36,972 nt of DNA from CAZOWW01 sp964583765 (GCA_964583765.1 CAZOWW010000052.1:1-36972), one strand, 5' to 3'. Shown: positions 8,746-17,390, counted from the stretch's first letter. Program-made: numbers and translations. Notes: a model not told the origin generated them from the letters alone.

Positions 8746-9132
8746 GATCGAATCCCCTCCCCGGATCACGGTACCGTCGCCGGCCGCAGGGCGGGCCTTC
8801 TCGAGCAGATGACCCGCGGGCGGGGCTCACTCGCGAGCCGGAGACCCTCGGGTTCTCGAGCAGGTGGCCCTCGTGGGCGCTCCGAACAGGGGATATCGCC
8901 GCCCCGACACGCGCCGGGCCGCCCACCTACTGCCCGCCTACCCGGCAGCTGCTCGGGGTGAATCCGTCCTGCCCGGGCCTGGCGTGCGAATTGGCGCAAC
9001 GCGGCCAGGCGGCAAGACGGCCGGGGTACGTCGAGACAGCGAGGTCCCGGATGAGCAGACGTCCCCCGCGCCGAGGGGGAGGGGTCTGCCTGATCGGCCG
9101 GAGCCAGGCCCCCGTCACCGGAGGCCCCGAGT

Positions 9133-9272
9133 CTGCCCCGGAGCACCGCTACCTGCTCGACAACGCCCGCACGGAGGCGGGCGAGCGGTTCACCTGGCTG
9201 GCCGAGCTGTTCGACGGTGTCCCGCGGGGGCACTTCGACCGGCTCGGCGTGAGGGCGGGCTGGCACTGCTGA
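9133..9272 (+). pseudogene. SAM-dependent methyltransferase remnant (N-terminal 45 residues)
   Basis: The frame reads APEHRYLLDNARTEAGERF, TWLAELFDGV and HFDRLGVRAGWHC before a TGA. This closely follows the usual N-terminus of a family of actinobacterial class I methyltransferases (YLLDNA..EAGERF..L..LFDP.T.RHLD.LGV..GW.CLEVGAG). The first SAM-binding motif (E-V-G-A-G-G) that should follow immediately is missing, so the frame ends exactly before the catalytic core. No start codon with a ribosome site is evident. I call it a truncated remnant. The rest of 8770-9373 holds no other gene I can support. Confidence 0.6.
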
Positions 9273-9373
9273 TCTCGTCCTGGGGACGTCGCCCGGACTG
9301 AGCAGTCTGCCTGGAGTTCTGCAGGTAACGGGGAAGCAGCCGGCGGTGGCCCCTCCCTGGCCTCCCACCTAGG

Positions 9374-9874
9374 TCAGCGGAACGGGCGACGCTCCAGCCT
9401 GACGAACCTCAGCGGCGAGCGACGCAGTTCGTCCAGCTCCGTCTGCTCGAACCCGTAGAGATACCGCGCCGTCTCCTCGCCCGGACACAGGTGGAGGATG
9501 AGGCCACGCTCAGGGTAGAGCCATTGCTCGAGCGACGGCCCGAGGCCGGACTCGAGACGCTCCGGCGCCGGGCCGAGGAGGTCGGTCACGGCTGCGGTCG
9601 GGCGGACGTCACGGGCCTCCACCAGGGTGAGGATCTCCTGCTGGAACCACACCGTGATGCCGTGGGGTGCCCCCGGGCCGCCCGGCAGGCTCACCTGCTC
9701 GGCGGGCTGACGGAGCAGCCAGCCGGGAACGCTCGACGGGATCGCCCCCAGCGCCGCCTCCAGCTCAGCCTTCGTGGCATCGGGAGGCAGGGGGATCCAT
9801 CGGTCGAGCGCGCCGACCCGCAACTCCGCCAGCGCCGTGCGCAGCCCCTCGACCCGGGCGTCCGGCTCGCTCAT
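9374..9874 (-). CDS. Hypothetical 166-aa protein downstream of the metalloprotease
   Basis: A soluble protein of mixed charge with no signal peptide and no membrane span. The ATG is preceded by AAGGAGG. The composition looks globular: PDATKAELEAALGAIPSSVPGWLL near residues 27-50, a Trp/Gln element VWFQQEILTL around 75-85 and an acidic C-terminal half ending RFVRLERRPFR. I do not recognise the family. It begins 27 bases after the stop of the HExxH/LysM protein on the same strand, so the two are probably one transcript. By position it may be a companion (immunity, chaperone or regulatory) protein, but nothing in the sequence shows this. Confidence 0.7.
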   Translation of the reverse strand: MSEPDARVEGLRTALAELRVGALDRWIPLPPDATKAELEAALGAIPSSVPGWLLRQPAEQVSLPGGPGAPHGITVWFQQEILTLVEARDVRPTAAVTDLLGPAPERLESGLGPSLEQWLYPERGLILHLCPGEETARYLYGFEQTELDELRRSPLRFVRLERRPFR

Positions 9875-9901
9875 CCGGCCTCCTTCGTCCTCTGCCTCGA
9901 C

Positions 9902-12028
9902 TCAGGCGTGCACCGGGACGAGGATGCGGGCCCCGGCACGCACAGTGGCCCAGTTCACCCCGGGATTCGCACGCCGCACATCCGCGCCGGTCACGCCGTA
10001 GAACGCCGCGATCTGCTCAGGAGTCTCCACGGCCCGGTCCAGAACCCCACCGGTGGGTCTGGTCTCGGTCGCTTCCACGACGGTGTGATAGCTCGTGCCG
10101 GGCACCAGCACCGACCCCGGGAGCGGGTCGGTGGCGGTGAGCCCCGGATTGGCGGCCAGAATCGCCGAGCTGGTGGAACCGGTGATCGTGGCCAGGGCGA
10201 AGACGGACGCGATCCCGGACGGCGGGGTCACGGCAGTCGTGGGTCCCGTCGTCGGCGCGGCCATGGTGCCGGACGGCGTGAGCCCGATCAGCTCCACATG
10301 CCCCAGGAAGAACGCCGCGCGCACTACTGCGGGGCTCGTCGCCGCCTGTATCGCCTCGGCGCCTGCCAGATAGTCGGCGTACTGGCCGGCGTCGTAGTTG
10401 CCGACCAGCACGCCGGCAAATCCGGGGAAGAGCGCGCCTGCGGAGTCGGTTCCCTCGACCCCGCCACGCAGCGTCGGATCGCCGTCGGCCTGGGCGACCG
10501 GGATCGCCGCGGTGAGAACGGACTTGGTGAACAGCTCGCAGAATCCCTCCGTCATCACCCGCCGACCTCGCGTCGCCTCGCCGAACGCCGGGTGCTCGAG
10601 GGTGTGGATGTACTCGTGCACGAGCGTCTGCCACTCGGCCCAGCGGGCCGCCCGCTCGGCGGGGGAGGGCACCCCTCCGGGTCGTGGGCGGGTGTCTCCG
10701 GCCAGAGCGGGCACGGTCCACACCGTGTGCCTGTTCGGGTCGGCCGTGGCGAACCCGTAGGCGTCGTACTTGGCCAGATCCGAGCGGTTCGCGGCGACGA
10801 ACGGCGCGAGGATCTCAGTGGCCAGGAAGTTCCGCTCCGCAGCGCTGCGGCCCTTGTCGAAGTGATGTCGCGACTGGGCGACGGCGGCGTCCCCGTCCGT
10901 CTCCGCGATCCAGGTGGCGATGTCGTCGGGGTTGGGGGTGTATCTCGCTGGATCCGTCTCGTCGAGCAGATTGGTCCCGGCCGTGAAGTTGAAGGCGGCG
11001 CGGCCGGAACGCTGGCCAGAGGTCAGCGCGGAACCGCTGGCGAAGGTGCCGAACATCGCGTCCACGAAACGCTTCGCCTGCCGCCCCGCCCCCTCGAAGG
11101 CCGTCATGGGCAGCTTGGGTGCGCGGACCAGACGGCGGATGCTGGGCATGGCCCGGCGCAGGTGCGCCTTCAGCGCCGCCGTGACCTCGCGCTTGAGCTG
11201 ATTGCGCTTGGACGCATGGGCGGCCGTCGTCCCATCGCCGTCCCAGGCCAGGGAGATCCCGGTCGAACCCACGCTGATCGGGTTGAGCGCCGCGTTCACC
11301 GCGGCCGATCCGGCAGTCCCTGGCGGGGCCAGTCCCGAGAGCGGACCGGCCAGGGTGCCGGGGGTGGCGCCGAGGTACCGCTCGACGTCCTCCACCTGGT
11401 TTCCCGCGGCCCCGATCTCCCCGGCCAACGTGCCGAGCCCCGCGACGTCCACGCCTCGGACCTTGAGCTGGACGGCGTGCGCGGCGACGAGGAGGCGCGG
11501 GAGATTGAACGACACCGCGTCCCCGGTGTGCGCCAGGAGCCGGGCCAGGTTCCCGCTGCCGTTCAGCGCCTCCATCGTGGCCAGCATGTCGGCCATGTTC
11601 AGTCCGTTGAGGATGCCCCACGCCTTCTGGTGGTCACCGTCCCGGTGGAAGATCCACCCCCTGTCGTCGAGCGCGGCGACGACGTCGGTGTAGGACGTTC
11701 GCTGCACCGTGGGCGTGCTCGACGCACTCACGCTCGATGCGCTGGCAGTGCCCGAGACACTCACGGTGCCGGGCCCGGCGCGTCCTCCGCTCCCGCTCGT
11801 CACGGCCGCCACCAACTCGCTCACGACCCGATTGCCCGCAGCGCGTTGAAGGCCGAGGACGCCGTCCGCGTCGAGCCGCTGCGCCGATGCCACGTCGGGC
11901 CAGGCACGCCGGTCCGCCCGCTGTCCCTGCCGCGGCCGCCCCGTCCGCTCGCCGTGATCCGATGCTCCGGGGGACGGTTCCTGGATCTTTCCCGGCATAC
12001 CCCGATGATCGCACCGGTATCCCTGCAT
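9902..12028 (-). CDS. Zinc metalloprotease (HExxH gluzincin type) with LysM domain, LQRAAGN N-terminus
   Basis: A 708-residue protein with no signal peptide. Near residues 57-70 it has the motif LQRAAGNRVV, seen at the N-termini of many actinobacterial putative contractile-injection-system cargo proteins. A Ser/Thr/Gly linker follows, then a large region of unknown fold. HEYIH at 471-475 with Glu494 in MTEGFCELF gives HExxH-18-E, the gluzincin zinc site. Two C-terminal segments look like LysM: about 590-640 (ITGSTSSAILAANPGL), and clearly 667-708 (IAAFYGVTGADVRRANPG...GARILVPV). LysM binds GlcNAc polymers such as peptidoglycan or chitin. The start is uncertain: the next ATG is at 11998 and neither has a strong ribosome site. 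The protease fold is inferred from the motif. Delivery by an injection machine is inference, since no sheath, tube or baseplate genes are in the window. Confidence 0.8.
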   Translation of the reverse strand: MQGYRCDHRGMPGKIQEPSPGASDHGERTGRPRQGQRADRRAWPDVASAQRLDADGVLGLQRAAGNRVVSELVAAVTSGSGGRAGPGTVSVSGTASASSVSASSTPTVQRTSYTDVVAALDDRGWIFHRDGDHQKAWGILNGLNMADMLATMEALNGSGNLARLLAHTGDAVSFNLPRLLVAAHAVQLKVRGVDVAGLGTLAGEIGAAGNQVEDVERYLGATPGTLAGPLSGLAPPGTAGSAAVNAALNPISVGSTGISLAWDGDGTTAAHASKRNQLKREVTAALKAHLRRAMPSIRRLVRAPKLPMTAFEGAGRQAKRFVDAMFGTFASGSALTSGQRSGRAAFNFTAGTNLLDETDPARYTPNPDDIATWIAETDGDAAVAQSRHHFDKGRSAAERNFLATEILAPFVAANRSDLAKYDAYGFATADPNRHTVWTVPALAGDTRPRPGGVPSPAERAARWAEWQTLVHEYIHTLEHPAFGEATRGRRVMTEGFCELFTKSVLTAAIPVAQADGDPTLRGGVEGTDSAGALFPGFAGVLVGNYDAGQYADYLAGAEAIQAATSPAVVRAAFFLGHVELIGLTPSGTMAAPTTGPTTAVTPPSGIASVFALATITGSTSSAILAANPGLTATDPLPGSVLVPGTSYHTVVEATETRPTGGVLDRAVETPEQIAAFYGVTGADVRRANPGVNWATVRAGARILVPVHA

Positions 12029-12182
12029 ATCCAGCTAAACCCGGAAGTCCCGAAGTGCTGACGCTGCTCCTTCCGGATGTCTTCCGCAGGACCGCCGTGC
12101 CCCCTGGCCCCCCGGGAATGCCTCGCAGGTGACCATTGCGGCCCGGATCGTCGCTGCGCAAAGGTGACATACGATATCAAGA

Positions 12183-12196
12183 GGGGCGATCGCCCC
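12183..12196. promoter_or_regulatory. Perfect 14-bp palindrome before cstA
   Basis: GGGGCGATCGCCCC lies only 4 bases before the GGGAGG ribosome site of the cstA-type gene. In the transcript it could pair on itself, or in DNA it could be an operator. Either could affect expression of cstA. It is the only strong dyad in this leader. Confidence 0.4.
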
Positions 12197-12213
12197 GATG
12201 GGAGGATCCGATC

Positions 12214-14487
12214 ATGACGATGCCGCCCGGCGCAGCACCGATCGCCCGGAATCACCGCCGACTCCTCATCTGGGTACCCACCGCCGTCGGCGGTGCCCTC
12301 GCCTGGGGCTATCTGGCCCTTCAGCGAGGTGAGCGCATCTCGGCGGTGTGGCTCCTCGTGGCGGCACTGGCCTCGTACGTGATCGCCTACCGGTTCTACG
12401 CACGCTGGATCGCCCATCGCGTCCTGGAGGTCGACGATCGTCGAGCCACCCCGGCCGAGCGACTCAACGACGGGATGGACTACCACCCCACGGATCGGCG
12501 CGTCCTGCTCGGCCACCACTTCGCGGCGATCGCGGGGGCCGGTCCGTTGGTCGGCCCGGTACTCGCCGCACAGATGGGATATCTGCCGGGCACCCTGTGG
12601 ATCGTCTTCGGCGTGATCCTCGCCGGCGCCGTCCAGGACATGACCGTCCTGTTCTTCTCGATGCGCCGCAACGGCCGCAGCCTCGGGCGGTTGGTTCGGG
12701 AGGAGATCGGGGTGGTGGGCGGCATCGCCGCGCTCGTCGCCGTCTTCGCTATCATGATCATTCTCCTGGCGGTGCTGGCATTGGTGGTGGTCAACGCTCT
12801 CGCCAGCTCACCGTGGGGCACCTTCTCGATCGCCGGGACCATCCCGATCGCCCTGCTCATGGGCGTCTACCTGCGGGTCCTGCGCCCCGGACGCGTGCTC
12901 GAGGTGAGCCTCCTCGGCGTCGCCCTGCTGTTGCTGGCGCTGGTCGCGGGCAAGTGGGTGGCGGATTCGTCGTGGGCGGCCACCTTCACCCTCGCTCCCC
13001 GGCAACTCGTGGTCGCGCTCGTGATCTACGGTTTCGTCGCCTCCGTGCTCCCGGTGTGGATGCTGCTGGCTCCCCGGGACTACCTGTCCACCTTCGTGAA
13101 GATCGGCGCGGTGGGGCTGCTCGCGGTCGGGGTCGTCGCCACCCTGCCGAGGCTTCAGAACGAGGCGATCACGAAGTTCGCCACCTCCGGCACCGGTCCG
13201 GTCTTCGCCGGCTCGCTGTTCCCGTTCCTCTTCATCACGATCGCGTGCGGGGCTCTCTCCGGCTTCCACTCCCTGATCTCGTCCGGGACCACGCCCAAGA
13301 TGATCGAGAAGGAGTCCCAGATCCGGTTGATCGGCTACGGCGGGATGCTGATGGAGTCCTCCGTCGCCGTGATGGCGATGATCGCGGCGAGCCTGCTCCA
13401 GCCCGGTCTGTACTACGCCATGAACGCCCCCGCCGGGTTGTTGGGCGGCACAGTGACGAGCGCGTCCCACGCCGTGGCCAATCTGGGCTTCACCATCAGT
13501 CCCGAGCAACTGCAGAGTGCCGCGGCGGCGGTGCACGAGAAGACCCTCGTCGCCCGGACGGGCGGTGCTCCAACGCTGGCCGTGGGGATGTCGGAGATTC
13601 TCGCGAAGTTCGTCGGCGGCAGCTCCCTCAAGGCCTTCTGGTACCACTTCGCGATCATGTTCGAGGCGTTGTTCATCCTGACGACGGTGGACGCAGGCAC
13701 CCGGGTCGGGCGCTTCATGCTGCAGGACATGCTCGGCAGTGTCTGGAAGCCCTTCGCGCGCACGACCTGGAAGCCCGGCGTGTGGAGCGCGAGCGCGGTC
13801 GTCGTCCTCGCCTGGGGGTACTTCCTGTGGGTCGGGGTCTCGGACCCGCTCGGCGGCATCAACCAGCTGTTTCCGCTGTTCGGGATCGCCAACCAACTCC
13901 TGGCTGCGATCGCGCTGTCGGTGGGGACGGTGATCCTCGTCAAGTCCGGACGGCTGCGGTACGCCTGGGTCACCGGGCTGCCCCTGCTCTGGGACGCCGC
14001 CGTCACCCTCACCGCCAGCTATCAGAAGATCTTCTCCGGCAACGCCAAGCTCGGTTTCTTCGCCCAGCGCGACAAGTACTCCACGGCCCTGGACGCCGAC
14101 AAGGTGCTCGCCCCCGCCAAGGACCTCGGCCAGATGCGCCAGATCGTCACCAACTCCACGGTGGACGGCGTGCTGGCCGCTGTCTTCGCGCTGCTCGTGA
14201 TCGTGGTCCTCGTCAATGCCGCGATCGTGTGCGGACGGGCGGTGACCACCCGGACCGTCACGGCCTCGACGGAAGCTCCCTTCGAACTGTCCCGCCTGGA
14301 GGCGCCGTCCGGGTTGTTCGCGCCGCGATCAGCACGCAGGTGTGAGCTCGCGGCTGTGGGTGCCGGTTCCCGCCCCGACGCCGGCGCAGCTGAGCCGGGG
14401 GAGCCCGGCTGGCTCGGGGCGACCGGTTCGCCGTCGTCGCCCGGTCCCGCACCGGATGCGTCGGAGCTCGCGGGCCCCGACGAGTGA
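12214..14487 (+). CDS. cstA: CstA-family carbon starvation protein (pyruvate/peptide transporter)
   Basis: A 757-residue polytopic membrane protein of the CstA/BtsT family, which imports pyruvate or peptides, by proton symport in the characterised members. The start chosen has GGGAGG 8 bases upstream. Family hallmarks seen are RFYARWIAHRVLEVDDRRATPAERLNDGMDY-like region near residues 57-90, GHHFAAIAGAGPLVGP near 100-115, GTLWIVFGVILAGAVQDM near 128-145, CGALSGFHSLISSGTTPKM near 350 and TTVDAGTRVGRF near 490. The protein is somewhat longer than the about 700-residue E. coli CstA because of a Pro/Ala/Gly-rich C-terminal tail of about 60 residues. The downstream yjiX-type gene overlaps its stop, the usual arrangement for this transporter. 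Confidence 0.95.
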   Translation: MTMPPGAAPIARNHRRLLIWVPTAVGGALAWGYLALQRGERISAVWLLVAALASYVIAYRFYARWIAHRVLEVDDRRATPAERLNDGMDYHPTDRRVLLGHHFAAIAGAGPLVGPVLAAQMGYLPGTLWIVFGVILAGAVQDMTVLFFSMRRNGRSLGRLVREEIGVVGGIAALVAVFAIMIILLAVLALVVVNALASSPWGTFSIAGTIPIALLMGVYLRVLRPGRVLEVSLLGVALLLLALVAGKWVADSSWAATFTLAPRQLVVALVIYGFVASVLPVWMLLAPRDYLSTFVKIGAVGLLAVGVVATLPRLQNEAITKFATSGTGPVFAGSLFPFLFITIACGALSGFHSLISSGTTPKMIEKESQIRLIGYGGMLMESSVAVMAMIAASLLQPGLYYAMNAPAGLLGGTVTSASHAVANLGFTISPEQLQSAAAAVHEKTLVARTGGAPTLAVGMSEILAKFVGGSSLKAFWYHFAIMFEALFILTTVDAGTRVGRFMLQDMLGSVWKPFARTTWKPGVWSASAVVVLAWGYFLWVGVSDPLGGINQLFPLFGIANQLLAAIALSVGTVILVKSGRLRYAWVTGLPLLWDAAVTLTASYQKIFSGNAKLGFFAQRDKYSTALDADKVLAPAKDLGQMRQIVTNSTVDGVLAAVFALLVIVVLVNAAIVCGRAVTTRTVTASTEAPFELSRLEAPSGLFAPRSARRCELAAVGAGSRPDAGAAEPGEPGWLGATGSPSSPGPAPDASELAGPDE

Positions 14488-14762
14488 CGGCGGGCCACCC
14501 GGTCATGGACGGCCGCCGCCCACCTGACCTGCCCCACCTGGAGCTCCGGCTACCCGTGCGGCTCGGGTTGTTCGGGCTCGCGCGACGCTGCGGGCGGGCG
14601 GTCGCCTGGTATCTGCGGGAGCTGACGGGCGAGTCGGACTACGACCGGTATCTCGCCCACCGGATCGCGCTGGAGCCCAGCGCCAAGGTGATGAGCCGGC
14701 GCGAGTTCGAGCGCTGGCGCCTGGACCGGCGCTCGTGCCGTCCGGGGGACCGTTGCTGCTGA
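14484..14762 (+). CDS. YbdD/YjiX family (DUF466) small protein
   Basis: A 92-residue protein begun at a GTG that overlaps the cstA stop by four bases (GTGA), so it is translationally coupled. The DUF466 core is plain: WYLRELTGESDYDRYLAHR near residues 40-60, followed by VMSRREFERW and the C-terminal CC pair. YbdD and YjiX are the small partners encoded after cstA and btsT in enterobacteria. The partner is thought to be needed for or to modulate the transporter. The N-terminal 25 residues are not conserved in the family. Confidence 0.92.
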   Translation: MTAGHPVMDGRRPPDLPHLELRLPVRLGLFGLARRCGRAVAWYLRELTGESDYDRYLAHRIALEPSAKVMSRREFERWRLDRRSCRPGDRCC

Positions 14763-14840
14763 GCGGGGAACGAAGTGCCCCATCCCGGCCGGTTCGTCGG
14801 GATAAGCTGCCGCGGCGGTCACGCGACAGGGGGAGAAATC

Positions 14841-14918
14841 ATGAACGGGGGAGAGCCGGATCCGGTGCGGGGAGGCACACCTACCCGGGGACGGCGTCCG
14901 CCAGCGGGACACCCGTGA
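14841..14918 (+). other. Orphan start-like stub: ribosome site plus 25-codon frame
   Basis: A GGGGGAG ribosome site stands 5 bases before an ATG that opens 25 codons (MNGGEPDPVRGGTPTRGRR...). It then stops antisense to the 3' end of the PH-like gene. Its first residues resemble the N-terminus of that same PH-like protein (M-GG-VRGGTP), encoded 1.1 kb away on the other strand. It may be a leftover gene start or a chance similarity. Confidence 0.25.
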
Positions 14919-16074
14919 TCTCGGCCAGCCATTCGCCCAGCTCCCGCAGGGTGCCGCCACCGTCGTGCTCGTCGACGGTGCGCCGGCGCCCGGATTCCAG
15001 GACGGCGATCAGACGGTAACCGTCACTGGTGTGGGCATTGGCGGAACTCTCGTGCTGGGACCACTCCAGACGCAGTTCCACGACCTGCTGCGCCGCCGAC
15101 TGCCAGGCCCCCGAACGGGGGTCGACCACACCGACGGCCAGGCGACCTGGCCGCACGAGCAGCCCTGGTGTGCGTTGCCGGGCCCAGCGGAGCTGGTACG
15201 TCACCCAACCCCCGCCGAACAGCACGAGGACTGCCCCGAACCGCAGCCCGGAATAGGGCAGGGCGAACGCCCTCGGGCTGCTCCCCCCGTTCATGGTCGC
15301 GCCCAGCGCGAGCACCAGGGCCACCACGACGCCGGCGAGAGCGCGCAGGATCACCCCCCTGTCCGGTGGCCGGTGCAGCAACGTGGCCGGCACGCCGTCC
15401 TCGCCGGTGGGCGGCAGTTCGACCACCCGCCAGCCGGGAGGCGGTGCCTGGGGAGCCGGCGTCGCGCCCACCCGCCGGCCGGTGGACGGCGCCTGCGGAG
15501 GCAGGGGTCCGGTGCGTTCCAGCCGTCGGCGCAGGGCCGCGACGAGCTCGGTACGTTCCTGCCTGGTACCCAGGTAGGCGAGAGGCACATCGCCGGTGGT
15601 GGTCCGGGCCAGCACGGTGTCCCCGCCGTCGTCGAGCCGGACCGCGATCACCTGGTCCCAGCGCAGGGCCAGCACCCGGTTCCACCCCCGTGCCCGGACC
15701 GTGACCCGTTCCGGGCCGGTCCTGGTCAACCGCACCCGGATCGCCCGGGGGTCGGCCGGCAGGAGGGCGTGGAGGGTGCCCCAACCGGCCAGCACCCCGA
15801 GGACCAGCGCGACGATCCCGGCGGGCCAGAGCACCTCGGGGACGTCCGAGGCATGGGAGAACGCGAATCCCGCGAACACCAGCAGGCTGACCGCCACGAT
15901 GATCCCGAGCCCCGCCCCGACGACACCGGCGAGGACGGCGACGGCGCCCCCTGCTGCATGTTGCCGAGTCAGGACGTACTCGGCCTCCAGCTCCGCGTCC
16001 GACCCAGGTGTTCCGCCGCGAACGGCGCCTCCGCCCTCGATCATCCGCGCAGGGTACGCCCGGGAGCGGAGCAC
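14881..16074 (-). CDS. Membrane protein with PH-like segments, unknown function
   Basis: A 397-residue protein with four predicted membrane helices in two pairs, about residues 43-70 and 82-108, then about 245-265 and 278-298. The first helix pair is followed by a soluble segment (ERVTVRARGWNRVLALRWDQVIAVRL) and the second by another (WQSAAQQVVELRLEW...YRLIAVLESGRRRTV). Both resemble bacterial PH/YdbT-type strands. The C-terminus (LRELGEWLAEITGVPL) is also common in that group. The GTG start lies 6 bases after the stop of the upstream AI-2E-type gene; an ATG at 16044 is an alternative. Its place at the end of the FIST/GGDEF operon is the only clue to its role. Confidence 0.7.
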   Translation of the reverse strand: MLRSRAYPARMIEGGGAVRGGTPGSDAELEAEYVLTRQHAAGGAVAVLAGVVGAGLGIIVAVSLLVFAGFAFSHASDVPEVLWPAGIVALVLGVLAGWGTLHALLPADPRAIRVRLTRTGPERVTVRARGWNRVLALRWDQVIAVRLDDGGDTVLARTTTGDVPLAYLGTRQERTELVAALRRRLERTGPLPPQAPSTGRRVGATPAPQAPPPGWRVVELPPTGEDGVPATLLHRPPDRGVILRALAGVVVALVLALGATMNGGSSPRAFALPYSGLRFGAVLVLFGGGWVTYQLRWARQRTPGLLVRPGRLAVGVVDPRSGAWQSAAQQVVELRLEWSQHESSANAHTSDGYRLIAVLESGRRRTVDEHDGGGTLRELGEWLAEITGVPLADAVPG

Positions 16075-16080
16075 GGGGGC

Positions 16081-17124
16081 TCACTCGCCGGCTTCCGGTG
16101 CGGCCTCACCGGTGGTCCGCATGCGACGACGTCCACGTACCTGGGCCGCGGCGTGGAGCGTCGCCGTGAGCGGCACCGCGAAGATGGCGCCACCGAACCC
16201 GGCGAGGATTCCCCCGGTCGTCACCGCCGCCAGCACGGCCAGCGGGTGTAGCCGGACGTAGCGCCCGACGAGGAACGGTTGCAGCAGGTGGGCCTCCACC
16301 TGGTTCGCCGCCACGAGAACGACGACCAGGACGAGCGCTGGGGTGGGGCCTCGGGAGGCGAAGGTCACCAGGGCGGCGAGCCCGCCGAACAGGAAGGACC
16401 CCACCAGCGGCACGAAGCTCCCGATGAACACCAGGACGGCCAGCGACAGCAGTAGGGGTACGTGCATCAGGGCGAGGGCCGAACCGACCACCACCGCATG
16501 GAACAAGGCGATCAAGGCCGTTCCGCGGACCCAGCCGGCGAGGCGCTGCCAGATCTCCACCCCGGCCTCGCGCATCGCCGCCTGGCGCGCCGACGGCAGC
16601 ATTCCCACCGCCGAGTTCCAGACGTGGTCACCGTCGTACACGAGGTACGCGGCCACGAACAGCGACAGCACGGCGCCCGTCGCGACCTCCACCGCGATCC
16701 GCAACGTGGTCAGGACGCTGTTCACCAGGCCTGCTTGACCCACCAGCCACTGCTCCAGCCGCCCTTGCAGGTTGGCGAGCAATCCGTGACGGATCGGCAG
16801 TTGGCGGATCGCCTTGGCGAACCCCGCCACCAGATCCGGGGCTTGTTCCGATGCGCCCAGGCCGATCCAGCTCCCCAGCCCGCCGACCACGACCAGAACG
16901 GTGACGGCCGTCAGCAACGCGGCCAGTCCCCGGCTCAGGCCACGGCGACGCAGCCAGGCGGTCAGCGGGTACACCAGGGCGGTGAGCAGCAAGCCCGCCG
17001 CGAACGGCACCACCACCAGGGCCAGGCGGGTGCAGAGCTGCAGGGTTACCCAGGCTCCCAGCACCACGAGCAGGCCCCGCCAGAGCCAGTCCGACGCCTC
17101 CCGCAGCGGCGCTGGCACGCTCAT
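16081..17124 (-). CDS. AI-2E family transporter (PerM-like)
   Basis: A 347-residue polytopic membrane protein of the AI-2E/PerM superfamily, whose members export or exchange small molecules (AI-2 in TqsA, Na+/H+ in others). Seen are three N-terminal helices (about 15-90), the amphipathic region (about 95-150), VATGAVLSLFVAAYLVYDGDHVW near 165-190 and FIGSFVPLVGSFLFG near 250. The closing helices contain ANQVEAHLLQPFLVGRYVRLHPL near 285-305, the best conserved family element. The ATG overlaps the stop of the upstream 89-aa gene in an ATGA, so translation is coupled. The substrate cannot be assigned. An AI-2 role is only a family name. Confidence 0.9.
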   Translation of the reverse strand: MSVPAPLREASDWLWRGLLVVLGAWVTLQLCTRLALVVVPFAAGLLLTALVYPLTAWLRRRGLSRGLAALLTAVTVLVVVGGLGSWIGLGASEQAPDLVAGFAKAIRQLPIRHGLLANLQGRLEQWLVGQAGLVNSVLTTLRIAVEVATGAVLSLFVAAYLVYDGDHVWNSAVGMLPSARQAAMREAGVEIWQRLAGWVRGTALIALFHAVVVGSALALMHVPLLLSLAVLVFIGSFVPLVGSFLFGGLAALVTFASRGPTPALVLVVVLVAANQVEAHLLQPFLVGRYVRLHPLAVLAAVTTGGILAGFGGAIFAVPLTATLHAAAQVRGRRRMRTTGEAAPEAGE

Positions 17125-17390
17125 GTGGACAAAGGGTACGCGATCGTGGACAGCAGCGCGTGGGCCGGCTGCCTGGAGTCCAGTCGGGTGTGTTGGACGA
17201 CGATGGGCCGGACGCTGACGAGCACAGAGGCGTAGTCCGTCGCGCGCGGGACCGGTGCCGGATCGGTGAGGTCGGTGAACCTCTGGTGCCGTGTTCGCCT
17301 CGCGGGCGCCGCCCGCCGGTACGGCCCGACCGGCTCCCGATCGGTGAAGGACCGCGTGACCTTCACGTGCGCATCCTCGTCACCAGTCAT
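17121..17390 (-). CDS. Unknown 89-aa protein locked between GGDEF and AI-2E genes
   Basis: The start ATG overlaps the stop of the diguanylate cyclase gene (ATGA), and its stop overlaps the start of the AI-2E-type gene (ATGA). Two such couplings make it very likely a translated gene despite the short length. Residues 1-50 are rich in Arg, Pro and Thr. Residues about 52-88 (DYASVLVSVRPIVVQHTRLD and then SRQPAHALLSTIAYPLST) look folded and conserved-like. I do not recognise the family. There is no signal peptide or membrane helix. A small adaptor for the flanking sensor or transporter is conceivable but unproven. Confidence 0.65.
   Translation of the reverse strand: MTGDEDAHVKVTRSFTDREPVGPYRRAAPARRTRHQRFTDLTDPAPVPRATDYASVLVSVRPIVVQHTRLDSRQPAHALLSTIAYPLST

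Noticed and set aside
9491..12061. 856-codon open frame on the + strand
   Set aside because: Opposite the metalloprotease and the 166-aa gene, which have recognisable motifs and good codon bias; the product is low-complexity Arg/Gly.
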